DNA of 64,000 nt from Nemertoderma westbladi (GCA_032718475.1 JAUCBJ010004487.1:1-64000); one strand, 5' to 3'; positions 47,411-60,637 are shown, counted from the stretch's first letter. The notes: a model not told the origin generated them from the sequence alone. A program made the numbers and translations.

Positions 47411-48060
47411 TGAATACATAGGATCTGTTAGATTCTTTACTAAACAGCTAAATGTAGGCCTACCTTTAAAATAAATTCTAGGACCGGTATTACTGTATAC
47501 AGTATTATATGGTGATAAAATAATTTAATAATTTAATAATTTTTTTAATAATAATTTAATAATATAATATATATTTAATAATAATAATAATATAGTAATT
47601 TTAAACACGGTTTAGAACGATTCCATGCGTTTTAAATAGAATCCATATTTTTTCTAAAAAATGTTCTAGAACAAAAAATATTTGTTCTAGAACATATTTT
47701 TTTTTAAAAATGAATAGCTAACATCTTCTGGAACATTTTCTATACAAATAGTAATAAGAACTAGCTACTAGAAAATATTTATAGAAGGAAGTAGGATGTC
47801 GGAACCAGTGTCGAAATTACTAGCTAAACCTACCTAAAACACTGGCTACCATAAAATTTTGTATCTTGTATCGCAGTCAGAATTTCGTCGTAAAATAGCT
47901 GAGATATGAGCGTTCAAATATTGCATGATTTAGCATCTGCGCGAGGCTATTTTGTTCTATTTAATTAATAATCCATATTCTAGAACACTTTGTTTATGTA
48001 CGAATAGCTATGCAATAGTATGATTACAGAGTTATTGCATTGTTGCCCAGCTACATGTAC
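47411..48060. repeat. AT-rich DNA with an isolated arm of the long-TIR element family
   Basis: 47,860-48,060 matches, in inverted orientation, the arm sequence at 51,465-51,610 (GCTGAGATATGAGCG, CGCGAGGC, TTGCCCAGCTAC). It is therefore another partial copy or an extension of the element that begins near 48,075. Confidence 0.55.
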
Positions 48061-48069
48061 GTATGGGAT

Positions 48070-49770
48070 AAACAACATGTCCTGGAATAAAGTGGCGTTA
48101 TTCAGGTACCTGCACCGCTGAACCCCCCCCCCAAAAAAAAAATTTTTCTACAAATCTTAATGAGATTGCATGAAATTTGAAACAGAGATAGTTTCACCTC
48201 CCTCCTTGCTGGGTGAGCCAGAATTTTTATTTTTGCTTTCTATCTTTAGCTACAAGCGTTTGAAAAAGGTGTCTCCGGTGATATTTCACCAGTTACACTG
48301 CAGTTATTCTTGAACCTTATCACGATTTGTTGGTACCATTAGAAAGCTGACGGTGAAAGGATTCCAGAAATGTAAAAAGATATGAATTTGGTTGAGAAAT
48401 AGCCGAGATATGGGCATTCAATAGTTGCATTTATTTGTTCCCCCTGCACGCCATTTATTCTATTTAATAAATACATCATATTCTGGAACATTTTGTTTAT
48501 CCCATACGTCAGTACGTAGCTGGGCAATAATGCAATGTTTCTTTAAACATAGTATTATGTAGCTATTCATACATAAACAAAATGTTCTAGAATGTAGTGT
48601 TTTTTTTAATAGAACAAAACAGCCTCTGAGCAGGTGCAAAACCATGCCAGTATTGACCCCTCATATCTCAGCTATTTCCCAACCAAATTCAAATATTTTT
48701 ACATTTTTGGAATCCTTGCATGGTTAGCTTTCTATTGGTACCAACGATAAGGTGGTACATGCTAAAAAGTTGAATGAGCTAGAATGAACTAGAATGACCT
48801 AGAATGATCTAAATGACCTAAGAATGACCTAGAATGAGCTATGAGGAGATTATAGAATGCAAGAATGACCTAGAATGACCTAAGAATCACCTAGAATGAG
48901 CTATGAGGATATGATAGAATGCAATAGCGACCTATACCGAGCTGTAACAAGATAAGAATCGAGTCGTTTGAGTCAGGGATATGAATAGTTTTTTCGAGAG
49001 CCAGCAATATGTTGTAGTATGGCGAATTCTAGTAAAGAGCAGGTAGTGGATAAGTTCTTTAGTTACAGCGCTTCGGTTTTGGAAACTACATACCGGAAGC
49101 CTATTAGTGCCGGACATAAACCAGGTAGTAAGCAGCATTCTTCTAAGCGAGCATATTACTACAAATAATAGTATTACTAATAATACTGTAATAGCTCATT
49201 CTAGGTGATTCTTATCTTGTTATAGCTCGGTATAGGTCGGTATTGCATTCTATCATATACTCATACCCCATTCTAGGCGATTCTGATCTTGTTATAGCTT
49301 GGTATAGGTCGGTGTTGCATTTTATAATCTCAACAGAGTTCGTTCTATGTGATTCTTATGTCATTCTAGATAATTCTAGATCATTTTTGCATTCTATCAT
49401 CTTCTCATAGCTCATTCTAGGTGATTCTTAGGTCATTCTAGCTCATTCTAGGTCATTCTAGATCATTCTAGATCATTCTAGCTCATTCTACTTTTTAGCA
49501 TGTACCCGATAAGGTTCATGAATAACTGCATTCATTGTAACTGGTAAAATATCACCGGAGGCACCTTTTTCAAACGCTTGTAGCTAAAGATTGAAAGCAA
49601 AAATAAAAATTCTGGCTCACCCACCCAGCAAGGAGGAAGGAGGTGAAACTATCTCTATTTCAAATTTCATACAATCTCATTAAAATTTGTAGAAAAATTT
49701 TTGGGGGGGGGGGGGGGGTCCAAGTACTTAAATTGAATAACGACACTATATTCTAGGACATAGTGTAATA
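48070..49770. mobile_element. Long-TIR DNA element A, about 1.7 kb, non-coding
   Basis: The left arm starts CATGTCCTGGAATAAAG (about 48,077). The right arm ends TATATTCTAGGACAT (about 49,764). Arms of roughly 300 bp are complementary (CTCACC...TACAAGCGTTTGAAAAAGG against CTTTTTCAAACGCTTGTAGC). A second, inner inverted pair consists of iterated AGAATGACCT (48,775-48,960) and AGGTCATTCT (49,190-49,495). No transposase is visible, and C or G runs interrupt both arms. Confidence 0.65.
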
Positions 49771-49985
49771 AAGAAAACAATGTAGAACGTTATTTGCCTG
49801 TGCCAAAAATATTATCTGGTGACCTGGCCCAAGTAGTAATGCCCATTTACTCCATCTGTCCATTTGGTGGTAATTGATCTGGCGATAAATGCAGAAATGA
49901 AAGTGAAATATACAGTAGAGTCTTCGGCAGAAATCCCGGCATTTGCAGTAGTAGGCGTACGTTAATGGGAAATTCTCTTACACCA

Positions 49986-51920
49986 TGTCCTGGAATATAG
50001 TGTCGTTATTCTGGTACATGGACCCCCCCCCCCCAAAATTGTTCTACAAATCTTAATAAGATTGTATGAAATTTGAAACAGAGATACTGTAGTTTCATCC
50101 CCCCCCTCCTTACTGGGTGAGCCAGAATTTTAATTTTTGCTTTCATTCTTTAGCTACAAGCTTTTGAAAATAGTGTCTCCGGCGAAATTGCACCAGTCAC
50201 ACCACATTTATTCTTCAGCCTTATTATGATTTGTTAGTACTAATTTAAAGCTAGTCGTGCAAGGATTCCAAAAATGTAAAAACATTTGAATTTGGTAGAG
50301 AAACATCTGAGATATGGGCATTCGAAAGTTGCATGTATTTGCTTCCCCTGCACGCCATTTATTCTATTTAATAAATACATCATATTCTGGAACATTTTGT
50401 TTATCCCATACGTAGCTGGGCAACAATGAATTCAATAATACAAATATATCAACACAGATTTAAGATATAACACTAATCTACTTGTTCTAGAAATAACGGC
50501 TGATTGAATAGAGTTACAGAATAGAGTTATAGAATAGAGTACATATCTAATATTTCTCCTCTCCCTCCTCATCTTCGACTCCGCCACTATCAACTCCGAC
50601 CTCCTCGTAATCCTTCTCCAGAGCCTCGAGATCCTCACGAGCTACCCTGACTCCAGGCCGGCCGAGGAGACTGCCGATCGGATTCCCGTGTCCGCCAATC
50701 GTGCTACTCTCGTCCTGTGGGACCTAGATCCTCGGATGCACATGCTGGCAAACCGCAAAAGGGCGAAACTTAATCGGGTGCGCAACAAATTTATTGTTTC
50801 TGGGTAAGGGGAATTCCTCTTCGCCGAAAGCAACAGTGCCATTCTGTTCAAGAGGGCATGAGCTGAACGGCTGTAACCCCCTGTTGCCGCCACCACGAAC
50901 GGGCAGAACCCAGCTTGTTCCACCATATTAATCATTTCTTCATACTTTCGCCTCTTTTCAGATTCATGCTTATGATAAGCTGCCTCGGTTGTACGCGGGT
51001 TGGAAGGGCACAAAGGATTGAAAACCTTAACATCTATATAAACTCTTTCGAACCTCCCCCCCCAAACTCCACTAGCTGCAACATCCAGTCGCGTGTCGGG
51101 TGAGACTGAGGTTGACCGCAGTCTAAACTGTTCCCCGTCTAGTGGCTGTAAATGGGCTCCGTTTCCACGTCTGAGGCGACTTCGTTGAGAACCTCGGCTA
51201 GAAAATCCCTTATTTCATTATGTCTGACTTTTGTAAAGCCACCTGTTGGGCAGTGAAGAGAATGAGTTACCGAGAAGGCGGCACAACATGTGCAGGTTGA
51301 TGGAACGCGGTCTGGCTCCCAACCATATCTTAAGCTAAGACTGTCCCGGAATGAAGTTTTATGGAGGGACATTCCCAGCTTTTGGATTGGAAGGGCTGTT
51401 AGCCAGACTGATGCACTCTTCTCTCTGGTCAACATACGTTGGTATTTGAGCTCGTCACTCAGTTGCTGGGCAACAATGCAATGCTTCTTTAAACATAGTA
51501 TTATGTAACTATTCATACATAAACAAAAAGTGTTTTTATTTAATAATAATAAAACAGCCTCGCGCAGGTGCAAAACCATGAAACTTTCGAACGCTCATAT
51601 CTCAGCTATTTCACAACCAAATTCAAATACTTTTACATTTTTAGAATCCTTGCATGGTTAGCTTTCTATTTCTACCAACAAATCGCGATAAGGTTCATGA
51701 ATAACTGCAGTGTAACTGGTGAAATATCACTGGAGACACCTTTTTCAAACGCTTATAGCTAAAGATTGAAAGCAAAAATATAAATTCTGGCTCACCCAGT
51801 AGGAGGAGGGAGGTGAAACGAACTCTGTTTCAAATTTCATGCAATCTCATTAAGATTTGTAGAAAAATTTGGGGGGGCTCCATGTACCAGAATAACGACA
51901 CTATATTCCAGGCCATGGCA
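49986..51920. mobile_element. Long-TIR DNA element B, about 1.9 kb, with decayed ORF
   Basis: The left arm 49,986-50,425 begins ACACCATGTCCTGGAATATAG, and the right arm 51,465-51,915 is its diverged complement. The arms are the same family as element A. The central part carries the protein fragment at 50,642-51,579. The combination of roughly 440-bp terminal inverted repeats and an internal ORF suggests that this is the more complete member and A a derivative. Confidence 0.65.
50642..51480 (-). pseudogene. Decayed mobile-element ORF with CxC...H..CP..GGF...RHNEIRD motif
   Basis: Two frames make one degenerate protein. The first (to 51,139) reads WLTALPIQKLGMSLHKTSFR, then DSLSLRYGWEP, CTCCAAFSVTHSLHCPTGG, RHNEIRDFLAEV and ends at a premature TAG. 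After two frame changes it continues TRLDVAASGVWG, RFERVYIDVKVFNP, HKHESEKRRKYEEM, VVAATGGYSRSA and LRFASMCIRGSRS to a stop at 50,642. From memory, this domain is frequent in uncharacterised ORFs of animal mobile elements; no enzymatic function is assigned. The frames are broken, so it is not functional. Confidence 0.6.
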
Positions 51921-51978
51921 GCATGGTGTAAATTAATGAAATAATTTATTTTAATTAAACCAAAATAAATGTTTGTAA

Positions 51979-52560
51979 AATAAAAAAACGACAATAACAA
52001 GAATTTCATGAATAAATTAGTTTCTGTTGTTTTTTTATTTGTACTAAATTTAAAAAAAAACTACAAAAACGAATTATATACAGTACGCGAAATTTACGCA
52101 GTACGTGAAATTCTTGTTTTTGTCGTTTTTTTTTAAATTTCACTACAAACTTTGCCGTAAACGGGCACTAACACCAGCCGGAATGTGTTTACTGGTTTAA
52201 GAAGAATTCTAACAGTTTCTGGGCGAAGGTTTATAAAGTGCGGACTCCATAAGTGTCGATGGAATTGTCTAAGATTTAAATCAGCTCTACGTCGTATAAT
52301 AATTGTCCTATCGCTTACAGTTATTCCATGTTGCGATTTACCTTGTATCTCTTACAGTAAAACGTATAGGTAATAATACGCCGAAATTTAGATATCCATT
52401 TCTGGATTTACCAAAACAAGCATGTAGGGTAGTAGGTACTAGGCCTAAAGTCTGTTTTAAATCTCCCTCTCAAAACCTTATTTTTGGTGTAAAATAAAAA
52501 AATGACAAAAACAAAGAATTCATGAATAATTTGTTTTTGTCGTTTTTTTACTCGAAGTTA
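51979..52560. repeat. Paired A/T-rich imperfect palindromes
   Basis: 51,979-52,042 and 52,486-52,553 each contain AAAAAACGACA or AAAAATGACA followed by AAGAATT...CATGAATAA and the complementary GTCGTTTTTT. They may be the two ends of a small fold-back element with about 440 bp between them. No target duplication was identified. Confidence 0.4.
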
Positions 52561-52712
52561 AATATTTTTTAAGTTGTCCCTCTGGGCCACTATAGGTATT
52601 TTATATGTAAATTTCATATGTAAAAATTCTAAATTGTATGTAATTGTGAATTTTGAATTTGTTGGCTTTTTAATCTAGGTAGGCCTATGTTCAGATGTTT
52701 GTTTGAGTTTTG

Positions 52713-53264
52713 ATACTACTACTACTACTACTAGGATCGGAATCGCATTGCAGCTGCATTTTTAAGAATGCTGTGCCGGCTTATCGACAAAATTGCACCG
52801 CCACAACTCCCTATCACCCATGACATTTGCTAGATCATCCGCATCTTCAAGGCCAGTGTCCTTTAAGATGCATCTCAAGAAAGTCTAGGGCTGTCCACCA
52901 TGCTTATTCACTCCATGAGGCTGCCAAAGTACAAGATTATGCACTGGCTGGTCCTCACGGCGAAAGCAATGTCCTGCAAAGCGGAGGCGATTTTGTTCTA
53001 GTGTCAAGCTTGACACCTCCAATGTTATATAGTGTCTGGTTGGAGATGTGTGCATTGTACTTGACACAATCTGACAATGAACCCGGCGTAGCATTCTTGT
53101 GAATGTTCTTGTGAACCAGAGATTTGGTGTCCTCAGCAGTTAGAGCCCAGCATGGACTCCCACAGTCCCATAGAGGAGTACTGGAACTACTGCTGCTCTA
53201 AATAACCGGACCTTAAGTCTCCGATTAATTCTCGGTGACTTGCAAATCCTGGAAAGCCTATTCA
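52713..53264 (-). mobile_element. 5'-truncated LINE fragment
   Basis: The same 3' end as the 44,956-47,328 element, with sense-strand (TAG)n tail at 52,734-52,713. It covers the last roughly 170 codons with small insertions (CAATCTGA near 53,070; a repeated TTCTTGTGAA near 53,105) that break the frame. It lies about 500 bp upstream of TMEM30A. Confidence 0.85.
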
Positions 53265-53762
53265 ATATATAGTTTTGATAAAAAATTACGGGTTACCGGT
53301 ACTGAAAAAAATATAGGCCTAAGTGTTTTGTATGTGGAATGGGTAAAATGACAAATTCACTTGAAAAAAAATACCTAAAAATACGCCCTTTTTGGACTGT
53401 TGGAGGGTGAAAAAATTACCTCCACTCGCCACTGGTTCTGGTAGGCAAACCAATTATTACCGGTACCCAATACTGTAACAGTTGTAATGGGCACAGCTCA
53501 GTAGGCCCAAGCAGTGAGGTGAGGCGCCGGGCCCTACCTTCTTTGTTTACAGTTTTCAGGTTATAGCAATACCGGTATAAGGATAAGCAAGGCCCAAAAC
53601 CGCCAGATGGCCTAAAAAGTGATCAGATCAGAACAGAACATTCAGAACCGAACCAGCGAACTATCACAGCATCAGTTCTGTAGTTCAGTAGTTACCAGGC
53701 AGCCAGGTTACCGTTACCGGTCAGCTGGTACTGCTGTATCTTGTTAGAAAATACAAACAAAG

Positions 53763-54812
53763 ATGGCTAGCAGAAGCAGGGGGACTTTTTCCGGTACAAG
53801 TGCCTCTAATGTAGCGGATATGAAGATGTTGGACAAATTTAAGCAACAAAAATTACCTGCTTGGCGACCTGTTATGACGGCAGCAACAACGATTCCGATA
53901 TTCTTCATAGTAGGTATCGTTTTTGTCCCCATTGGCGTTGGTCTCCTGATGACGTCGAATAGTGTCAGCGAACTACGTCACGACTACACTGAATGCAAAA
54001 ACGACAAAGGCGAAATGTGTCACAAAGTAATTTTTGAAGGCAATTCGGCCTCGTGTACTTGCGCTTTCACCATTGAGATCGACGAGGATCTCTCCGGACC
54101 GGTCTACGTTTACTACCATTTAACTAATTTTTACCAAAATCACCGACGATACGTTAAGAGTCGCGATTATTACCAGTTGCGCGGCGACAAAGTTAGTCTG
54201 GAGACCTTAACAGACGATTGCAAGCCGTTCAAGGAAATAAACGGACAACCGATCGCTCCTTGCGGGGCCGTGGCCAACTCAATGTTTAGCGACAACTTCG
54301 ATATAAAGTACAACGATTCCGGCACCCTTGTTCACGTTAAAGTGCTCCGAACCGGGATCGCTTGGCCTACCGATCTGGATCGTTTCAACAACCCTGAACC
54401 GCGGAACGATCTAGACAAGGCGTTTAAGGATTTTGTAAAGCCTAAAAACTGGTCGAAAGCGGTGGAATCGATACCGAATGGATTCAAAAACGAGCCGCTT
54501 ATAGTTTGGATGAGATCCGCGGCGATCTCGTACTTCAGTAAACCGTACGGGAGAGTGGAGCATTCTTCGGGTGGAACCTTCGCAGACGGTTTACCAGCGG
54601 GTAACTACACCGTAACCGTTGACTACAGCTTCTTGGTGAAGGAATTCTCGGGTACCAAGTGGCTCATCGTCTCTACTACTTCCTGGATCGGCGGTAAGAA
54701 CGCGTTCCTCGGCTACGCCTACATGGTAGTCGGCGGTATCAGTCTGTTATCAGGGGTTGCGTTTCTCATACTTCATCTGAAGAAGGGAAACCCAAAACCC
54801 CTTACTTGCTGA
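53763..54812 (+). CDS. TMEM30A: TMEM30A/CDC50 family, beta subunit of P4-ATPase lipid flippases
   Basis: A complete 349-residue protein, the usual family length. CDC50 proteins pair with P4-ATPases, escort them from the ER and are needed for phosphatidylserine flipping. Visible features: cytosolic [10 protein letters not shown] (27-36), first membrane helix about 39-63 ([20 protein letters not shown]), a large lumenal domain with conserved [16 protein letters not shown] and [15 protein letters not shown], paired cysteines (78, 86, 98, 100) and N-glycosylation sequons (NDS, NYT), then [19 protein letters not shown] and the second helix about 313-335. The ATG sits in AAAGATGG and is the first Met in frame. 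The gene is a single exon, unlike the seven-exon human gene. Elevated GC contrasts with its flanks. Confidence 0.96.
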   Translation: MASRSRGTFSGTSASNVADMKMLDKFKQQKLPAWRPVMTAATTIPIFFIVGIVFVPIGVGLLMTSNSVSELRHDYTECKNDKGEMCHKVIFEGNSASCTCAFTIEIDEDLSGPVYVYYHLTNFYQNHRRYVKSRDYYQLRGDKVSLETLTDDCKPFKEINGQPIAPCGAVANSMFSDNFDIKYNDSGTLVHVKVLRTGIAWPTDLDRFNNPEPRNDLDKAFKDFVKPKNWSKAVESIPNGFKNEPLIVWMRSAAISYFSKPYGRVEHSSGGTFADGLPAGNYTVTVDYSFLVKEFSGTKWLIVSTTSWIGGKNAFLGYAYMVVGGISLLSGVAFLILHLKKGNPKPLTC

Positions 54813-55540
54813 GCCTCTGAGAAGCGATTACCGGTAAATAAATCGCTGTTTATCCCGTTATTTTGGAAGGGTTATTTGCTCGTTGACGGATACGGCAGTT
54901 GTTTTTGTTACGATTATTTATTCAACGAAAAAATATATAATGTATTGATCCATCCTTGTATCCTTATTGTTGCTTTACGGATTGCGCTGGCACTATTTGG
55001 AATGTTTCATTGTATGTTTGTTAGTCTATAACACGAATTGGACACCGATATAAATAATCAATGAATCCATAACATTATACCGCCGGTTAACATTCCACCG
55101 GTATATGTTTGTTTGTTTAGTAATATTTTTAATTAATATTTAACGATATTTATTATATTATTTGTTTGGTATATAGTAGTAGGGGTATGTTATGTATACG
55201 ATACAGTAGTTGCACCGTCGGAATTGTTTACATAATTATTATTTAACCTCACAAATAATTTTTCAACGTCGTTATGTAATGTTTATAATTATTTATTTAA
55301 TCGGATACATTCGAGCGTATACTACTTAAATTAATTAATCCATTAATCATATTGTAACAACACCTCACTCTTGTAGTTTTAATGTTACGCCCCAATAACA
55401 AGGTGAACTTGTGAACTTATTATAATGTATCTTTAATACTTTACCATACTTCTTTTATACTAATACTCTTTAATATCTTTAATAGTATCTTTTTAATACT
55501 ACTTCAAACTTCAGTTTAAATGATTCTGCTATGTATTTGG

Positions 55541-55546
55541 AATAAA
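55541..55546 (+). terminator. Candidate distal poly(A) signal for TMEM30A
   Basis: An AATAAA hexamer 730 bp after the stop. Another at 54,837-54,842 is only 24 bp past the stop. Either could serve; the flanks are AT-rich, so both are weak evidence. Confidence 0.25.
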
Positions 55547-56149
55547 CGACGCTTAGGATCGGTTTTCACAGATTTTTCTCTCAACTAAATGTTTTGTAGT
55601 ATATAATATATTTTGCCTTTGTTGATCTCCGCGCATTCAGTGAAATTTCCAACCAATATAAATCCGTAGACGAATACTTTTTAATATTTTATTAGAGTGC
55701 ATGTGTGGCGTTGTCCATCGATATTTGCCCAATATTTCCATTCGATTTATCGATTTTCTTTCAATTTTAGCAGAAATCCGATTTATTCTGGAAATATGAG
55801 GTACATTATTGATTGATTTTATTGATTTGACACACAATGGCAACTTTAAACTTTTCCCAATGTTATTATTTTAGAAATGGCCAGTCTCGTTTTACATTAG
55901 TGTGGTAGCAGTGCCTTATGTGCTAGGTGAAGGATTTACCGATCTCTTTAATTTTCTTACATCAACTTTTCCGCCGCCTATTTTTCGACTTACTTTTGAG
56001 TCAAATTTTGTCCCTCAGATATTTTAATTTTTCTTTAAGATATTATTGAGTAATTTTGTTTAGAAATAAAATAAGTATTTATGTGGAAAAAAGCACATTT
56101 TGTCACTATTATTTTCAATTGTCTGATATTAAAATTTTTAATCTGAAAA

Positions 56150-56345
56150 TTGTGATCTTCATCGCAAATTGACCGCAAGGGAAATAAAGTTCCGTTTATT
56201 GTTTTGGTTAGAAAACCACTGTAACCTGCTCCTTTCCCTTAATGATTTAAATTAAATTAATTTTTAAAACCCACTAAACACACATTTTTGGTGTTTACGG
56301 TCATTTTGCGCCATTGACTCTTTGTACAAGTTCTAACATGTTAAT
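56150..56345. repeat. Dispersed repeat copy 1 (partner at 59,025-59,215)
   Basis: Shares ATCGCAAATTG, AAATAAAGTT, TTTATTGTTTTGGTT, CTGTAACCTG, TCCTTTCCCTTAATG and TTAAATTAAATTAA, in order, with the partner copy, in direct orientation. Moderately diverged, non-coding, family unknown. Confidence 0.75.
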
Positions 56346-59024
56346 GATTGCATAATGTTGAATATCTTAGTTTCAATCAATGAGGCTATTAGTGACAAGG
56401 TTTCCTAAATCTTTTATTTGAATATTCAATGGAATTTCTATATTTGAATTTAATATATAGGCCTATAAAAATTCGTGGGTGGTTTCTAAATTTACGTTGA
56501 AAATTGTTTTTTTCATTAAAATTTTATTATTTCACCACAATCTTCCATATCTCTATTCCACATCGAAATATCTCGTCACACCTCGCGACCCTGTCTCTAA
56601 TTCGGTGCCTTTCAAGACATTCCGAACTCAGCTGGAGCTATAGAAGTATCATAGGAAACTACTTCTGTCGCTAAAACTATTTTGTAAAATGGTAATGTTC
56701 GTTGATAAGAAAAACGTAACGGAAAGAAGCACTTTTTGTCACTAATTTTATGTGGCCGAAAGTCATTTATTCTGTCCCAGTGTGTTGAGTTTTGCACGAG
56801 TTGACATGTTTTTAGTGATAGAAAGTAATAATAATGCGCGGAAGCACTTTCTTGCACTGCTTTCTACACAATTTAGTGAAAAGAAGATGGATTTTCAGAT
56901 AAAAGTAATTATTATCTATTGAGTGAAAGTATTACTTTCTTTGTTTTTACAAATTTAATTATTTGCATATTGAATTTTTCAGATGAAATACATTCTTCGT
57001 TTCTTCGTGTTCTATAGTCCGTGTTATTTTTCAATTGCAATATTATTTTTTGTTCGTGCTATTTCGCAGTGTTGCGGCGATAAAGAACCCATTCCGTAGA
57101 AAATATATCAACGAGTTTATACATTTTATAGTAACACTCAATTTTTGCGTTTGCGAATTGAATTAGTCCAGTATTATATGGCATTGATTCAACGTGTTTG
57201 GTGCAGATTACGTAACCGGATAAATAAATAAATAGCCTCAGTATTATAATTATTATTCTTTTACTCTAATATCTTAGTTATATTTGGAGTTAGAGGGCTT
57301 TACAAAAATGTATGTTACAAAAATATTAAATCCTACCTTGGCGTAGTGGTTAAATCATTTGCGTCAATTTAAGGCAATTCGGCACATTTGCTTTGGGTGT
57401 AGTCCTTGGATTAACGACCGGATAATACTTTACTTGTGTTTTACTCGTTGAATCCTGAAACTGAAAACCAAAACTTGAATTATTATTGAAATAATTTTTC
57501 AAATTTTTGCAACATTTAAGGGGTAAAGGGGAAATGTCTGAAAGAGAAGACCTTCCGTTTTGTTATTTATAATCCGTTCAAGCTGAAATTTGTCAGATAT
57601 ATACTAGGACGAAGCCTGCGACGACTTTTTGGGGTAATCGGTCCGCAGTTCTCCATTCTTCCGCTAGGGGTTGAAACGTCTATAAAAGATCACATTTCTG
57701 TGATTTTAGGCAGTATAAGCTGAATCTTGGTATACTCTATAATAGGGCCTACTGTAGGCCTACTATACCGGTCCCACATGTTGCGTCTTTGTGAAGAAGG
57801 GTAAAATGTTTGAAAGTGAAAACCTCCCACATTTCCTTGATTGTAATCCAAGCGAAAACTTTTACTAGAAAAAAAGCTTAATACATTCAACTCTACATCT
57901 AGATTGCGAAATGTCTGAAATGAAACCATCATCCATTTTGTATTATTGGTTAATCCTTTCTTTCTGATTGATAAGAGCCTGGTACATTTTCTAGAAACCA
58001 GACTAATTTTGTGAGATCTTAAACCGTTTGCTCTGCCGCTCGGGGCTAAAAGTGATTAGGGTAGATATGTTTATATCTTGCTTAAAATTCTTTCGAGATG
58101 ATAATTAACTTAAGTTTATGGGACGTGCCGCGCGAAGGCTCCACTTTGTGTACTATGATTGATTACGTATTCAATTCAAATGTCCGATGAGGCGGCCAGG
58201 CCCTTTAGTTAGTATAGTAAATTTATAAATTTAATAAAAAATAAATCAAATGACAATATAAATGGCCTATAATATTTATTAAAAATTAGAAATTAAAATA
58301 AAATAAATTAAAATCTAGAGAAGTAGGATATGAAAATATACAGTAGGCCTACTGTACAGTAGATATATACACTCAACCTACTGTATATGATATGGTAAAA
58401 TCGGAAATACTGAATTACGATGCGATGGCAAACTGAAACAGAGTTCAGCATTACGACACAAACCAACACTAAAAAATTGTAATATTAGTTAGAAATTTGT
58501 TTATTTTTTCATATCAACTAACTTATTGTATTTTATAGGTGACTTAAAACTGATCTAATACCTCTCACGTGTTATAACCCTTCTACACATGTTGTAACAT
58601 AATACAATTATTTATTTAACTTTAGTGCAACATATAATAAATTTATAGTAATAATAAATATGTAATGTAGCCAACCTACTGCAACAATATTTACTTTTAT
58701 TTCATCGGAATTCATTGATAGAATTGGTTTCCGTAGTGTTGCAGTTTGTTAACGACATTTGGCATCGTATTACAACTACGTATTTATTAATCGTCTAATA
58801 TTATTTTATTGTTCGACCTAATAATAGCACCTAATTTCATTACAGGCGTATTTATTATATGTCTTATTATTATTATTTATTAAAATATTATTAATAGGCT
58901 ACATATAACCCACACATGTCAAATTCACCATAGTTTTGTAAATACCTATCCCCATAGTAGTGGCCCACATTGACCTATCCCCATATAGTGGCCCTGTAGT
59001 GGCCCACACTGACCGCATTGAAAG

Positions 59025-59215
59025 AAGTGATCGCCATCGCAAATTGGTCGCAAATGAAATAAAGTTTTGTTTATTGTTTTGGTTGTAAAACACCTACACT
59101 GTAACCTGATCCTTTCCCTTAATGTTTTAAATTAAATTAAGATTGATTCAAACCCATTAAACATTTACTATCTGCGGTTATTTTACGTCAGTAACTCATT
59201 ATTATCAGTAACTAT
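59025..59215. repeat. Dispersed repeat copy 2 (partner at 56,150-56,345)
   Basis: Direct-orientation homologue of the 56,150 block, about 190 bp, with substitutions and small indels. It ends in a similar CATTAAACA...GGTTATTTT stretch. Confidence 0.75.
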
Positions 59216-60637
59216 TGTCCTATTATTTGTCTTCAAATTAAATTTTCAATATATTAAGACAAATAAGGGGAATATCTTTAGGTGTGCACAAGGCGGGTGT
59301 GTTCTAATGTTTATTACGACTAATATTTCAACCCAACTTTCCTTTATCAATGTCACGAAGATCTAAAGATCTGCCTTATTTGTCTTTTTTTTTTGTTTAT
59401 AAATGTTTATTTCTCAAACCTCTTAGAGATTATGTTATTATCCTAACGCATGTTGTTGTCTTTAAAAGACACCTTGCAATGCAATATATGTAGGCCTACA
59501 GTAGAATTCGTTGGTAGACTATCTTAAAAAATAATTAGAGCCTAATGAGTAATCTTTGTTTTGAGTAATATAGGGACTGCCCTGCCTACGTTGTGTTATT
59601 TTACAACAAATAACTTTATGGCCTTAAGGGGGGGTTATGATACTTTTATGCAGGGTGGCTATGTAGACACCCACAACAATTTTCAGACTAATTGCTCAAA
59701 AACTGTAGAAGTAGTAGGGTTTTGAAGTTGACAATTTCATAAAAAAATATTTGGAGATAATCGACCTTTCATTATACATAGTAATAGTAATTTCAATAGG
59801 TCTTCCAAAATGTAAATTATTATAACTTGTAAACTAAAAGAGCTATTAAATAGCGGTTTTCAGATTTGGAAACACCATTAAATCGTGCATTATAATATAT
59901 CATAAAAGTAATTTCGAAATATTTTGGACCAAAATGGTGTACCACCCCCCCCCCCCCCCCCCCCCTCCTTAACTTTACTACTTTTAATAAATACAATAAA
60001 GGTGACAGTTATTCTATAAAAGTGAAGCTTATATTACGGAACATTCTGGGATTTTATTACAACACTTAACTTTGAGGTCATTTTCTCAAAATGGTTGTAG
60101 GTCCTAGACTCCTCGGCCCATCCTCGACACCAACCAATCTTTGCCCGATCGTACTTTTTATAGTTTTTTGCATAATAGGCCTACATCTTGAAATAATATT
60201 TGGACTAACAGGTATGTCAAATAACAAAATAACAAATATATTGCTTTGATACAGGTATCAAATATAATTCAATCAGTACGAGCGATTATTTTCAAAAATA
60301 TCAGTTAAACCTGCACAAATGAACAACGGAGCCGTACATACAAAATTATTTTGTGCCAATTTATCCGAGGTACATACGATTCCTTATTGCTTAGATTCAC
60401 TTTTATATTAGGATAATATTATAATTTAAGAATGTAATTAGTCCTTAGTATTGTAATATCACATTCTGTTGCTTGACAAAAGTTTACTTGACATGAGTTT
60501 GCAAAAGTAACAACAAATATTTTGTCTTTGATTTAGGGCCTAGTTTACTACTTACTGTGGTTACTATGGTTACGCGGATTTAATTAGCCGTACTGAAAAT
60601 AATTAATAATTGAACGGCATAAATCACAAGGATGATT

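Larger units (their letters stand above)
54850..60600. other. Intergenic between TMEM30A and the LRRK2-like gene; no gene seen
   Basis: AT-rich. Holds the repeat pair listed separately, a possible old SINE head at 57,352 (TTGGCGTAGTGGTTAAA), a local ATAGTGGCCC duplication at 58,955-59,005 and a C tract at about 59,945-59,965. Open frames lack motifs. Confidence 0.45.

Noticed and set aside
48932-49138. 68-codon minus-strand ORF in element A
   Set aside because: Lies between nested inverted repeats, no homology seen, length expected by chance.
57340-57430. SINE or tRNA-like head
   Set aside because: Only an A-box-like string is present; no B box, body or tail could be recognised.
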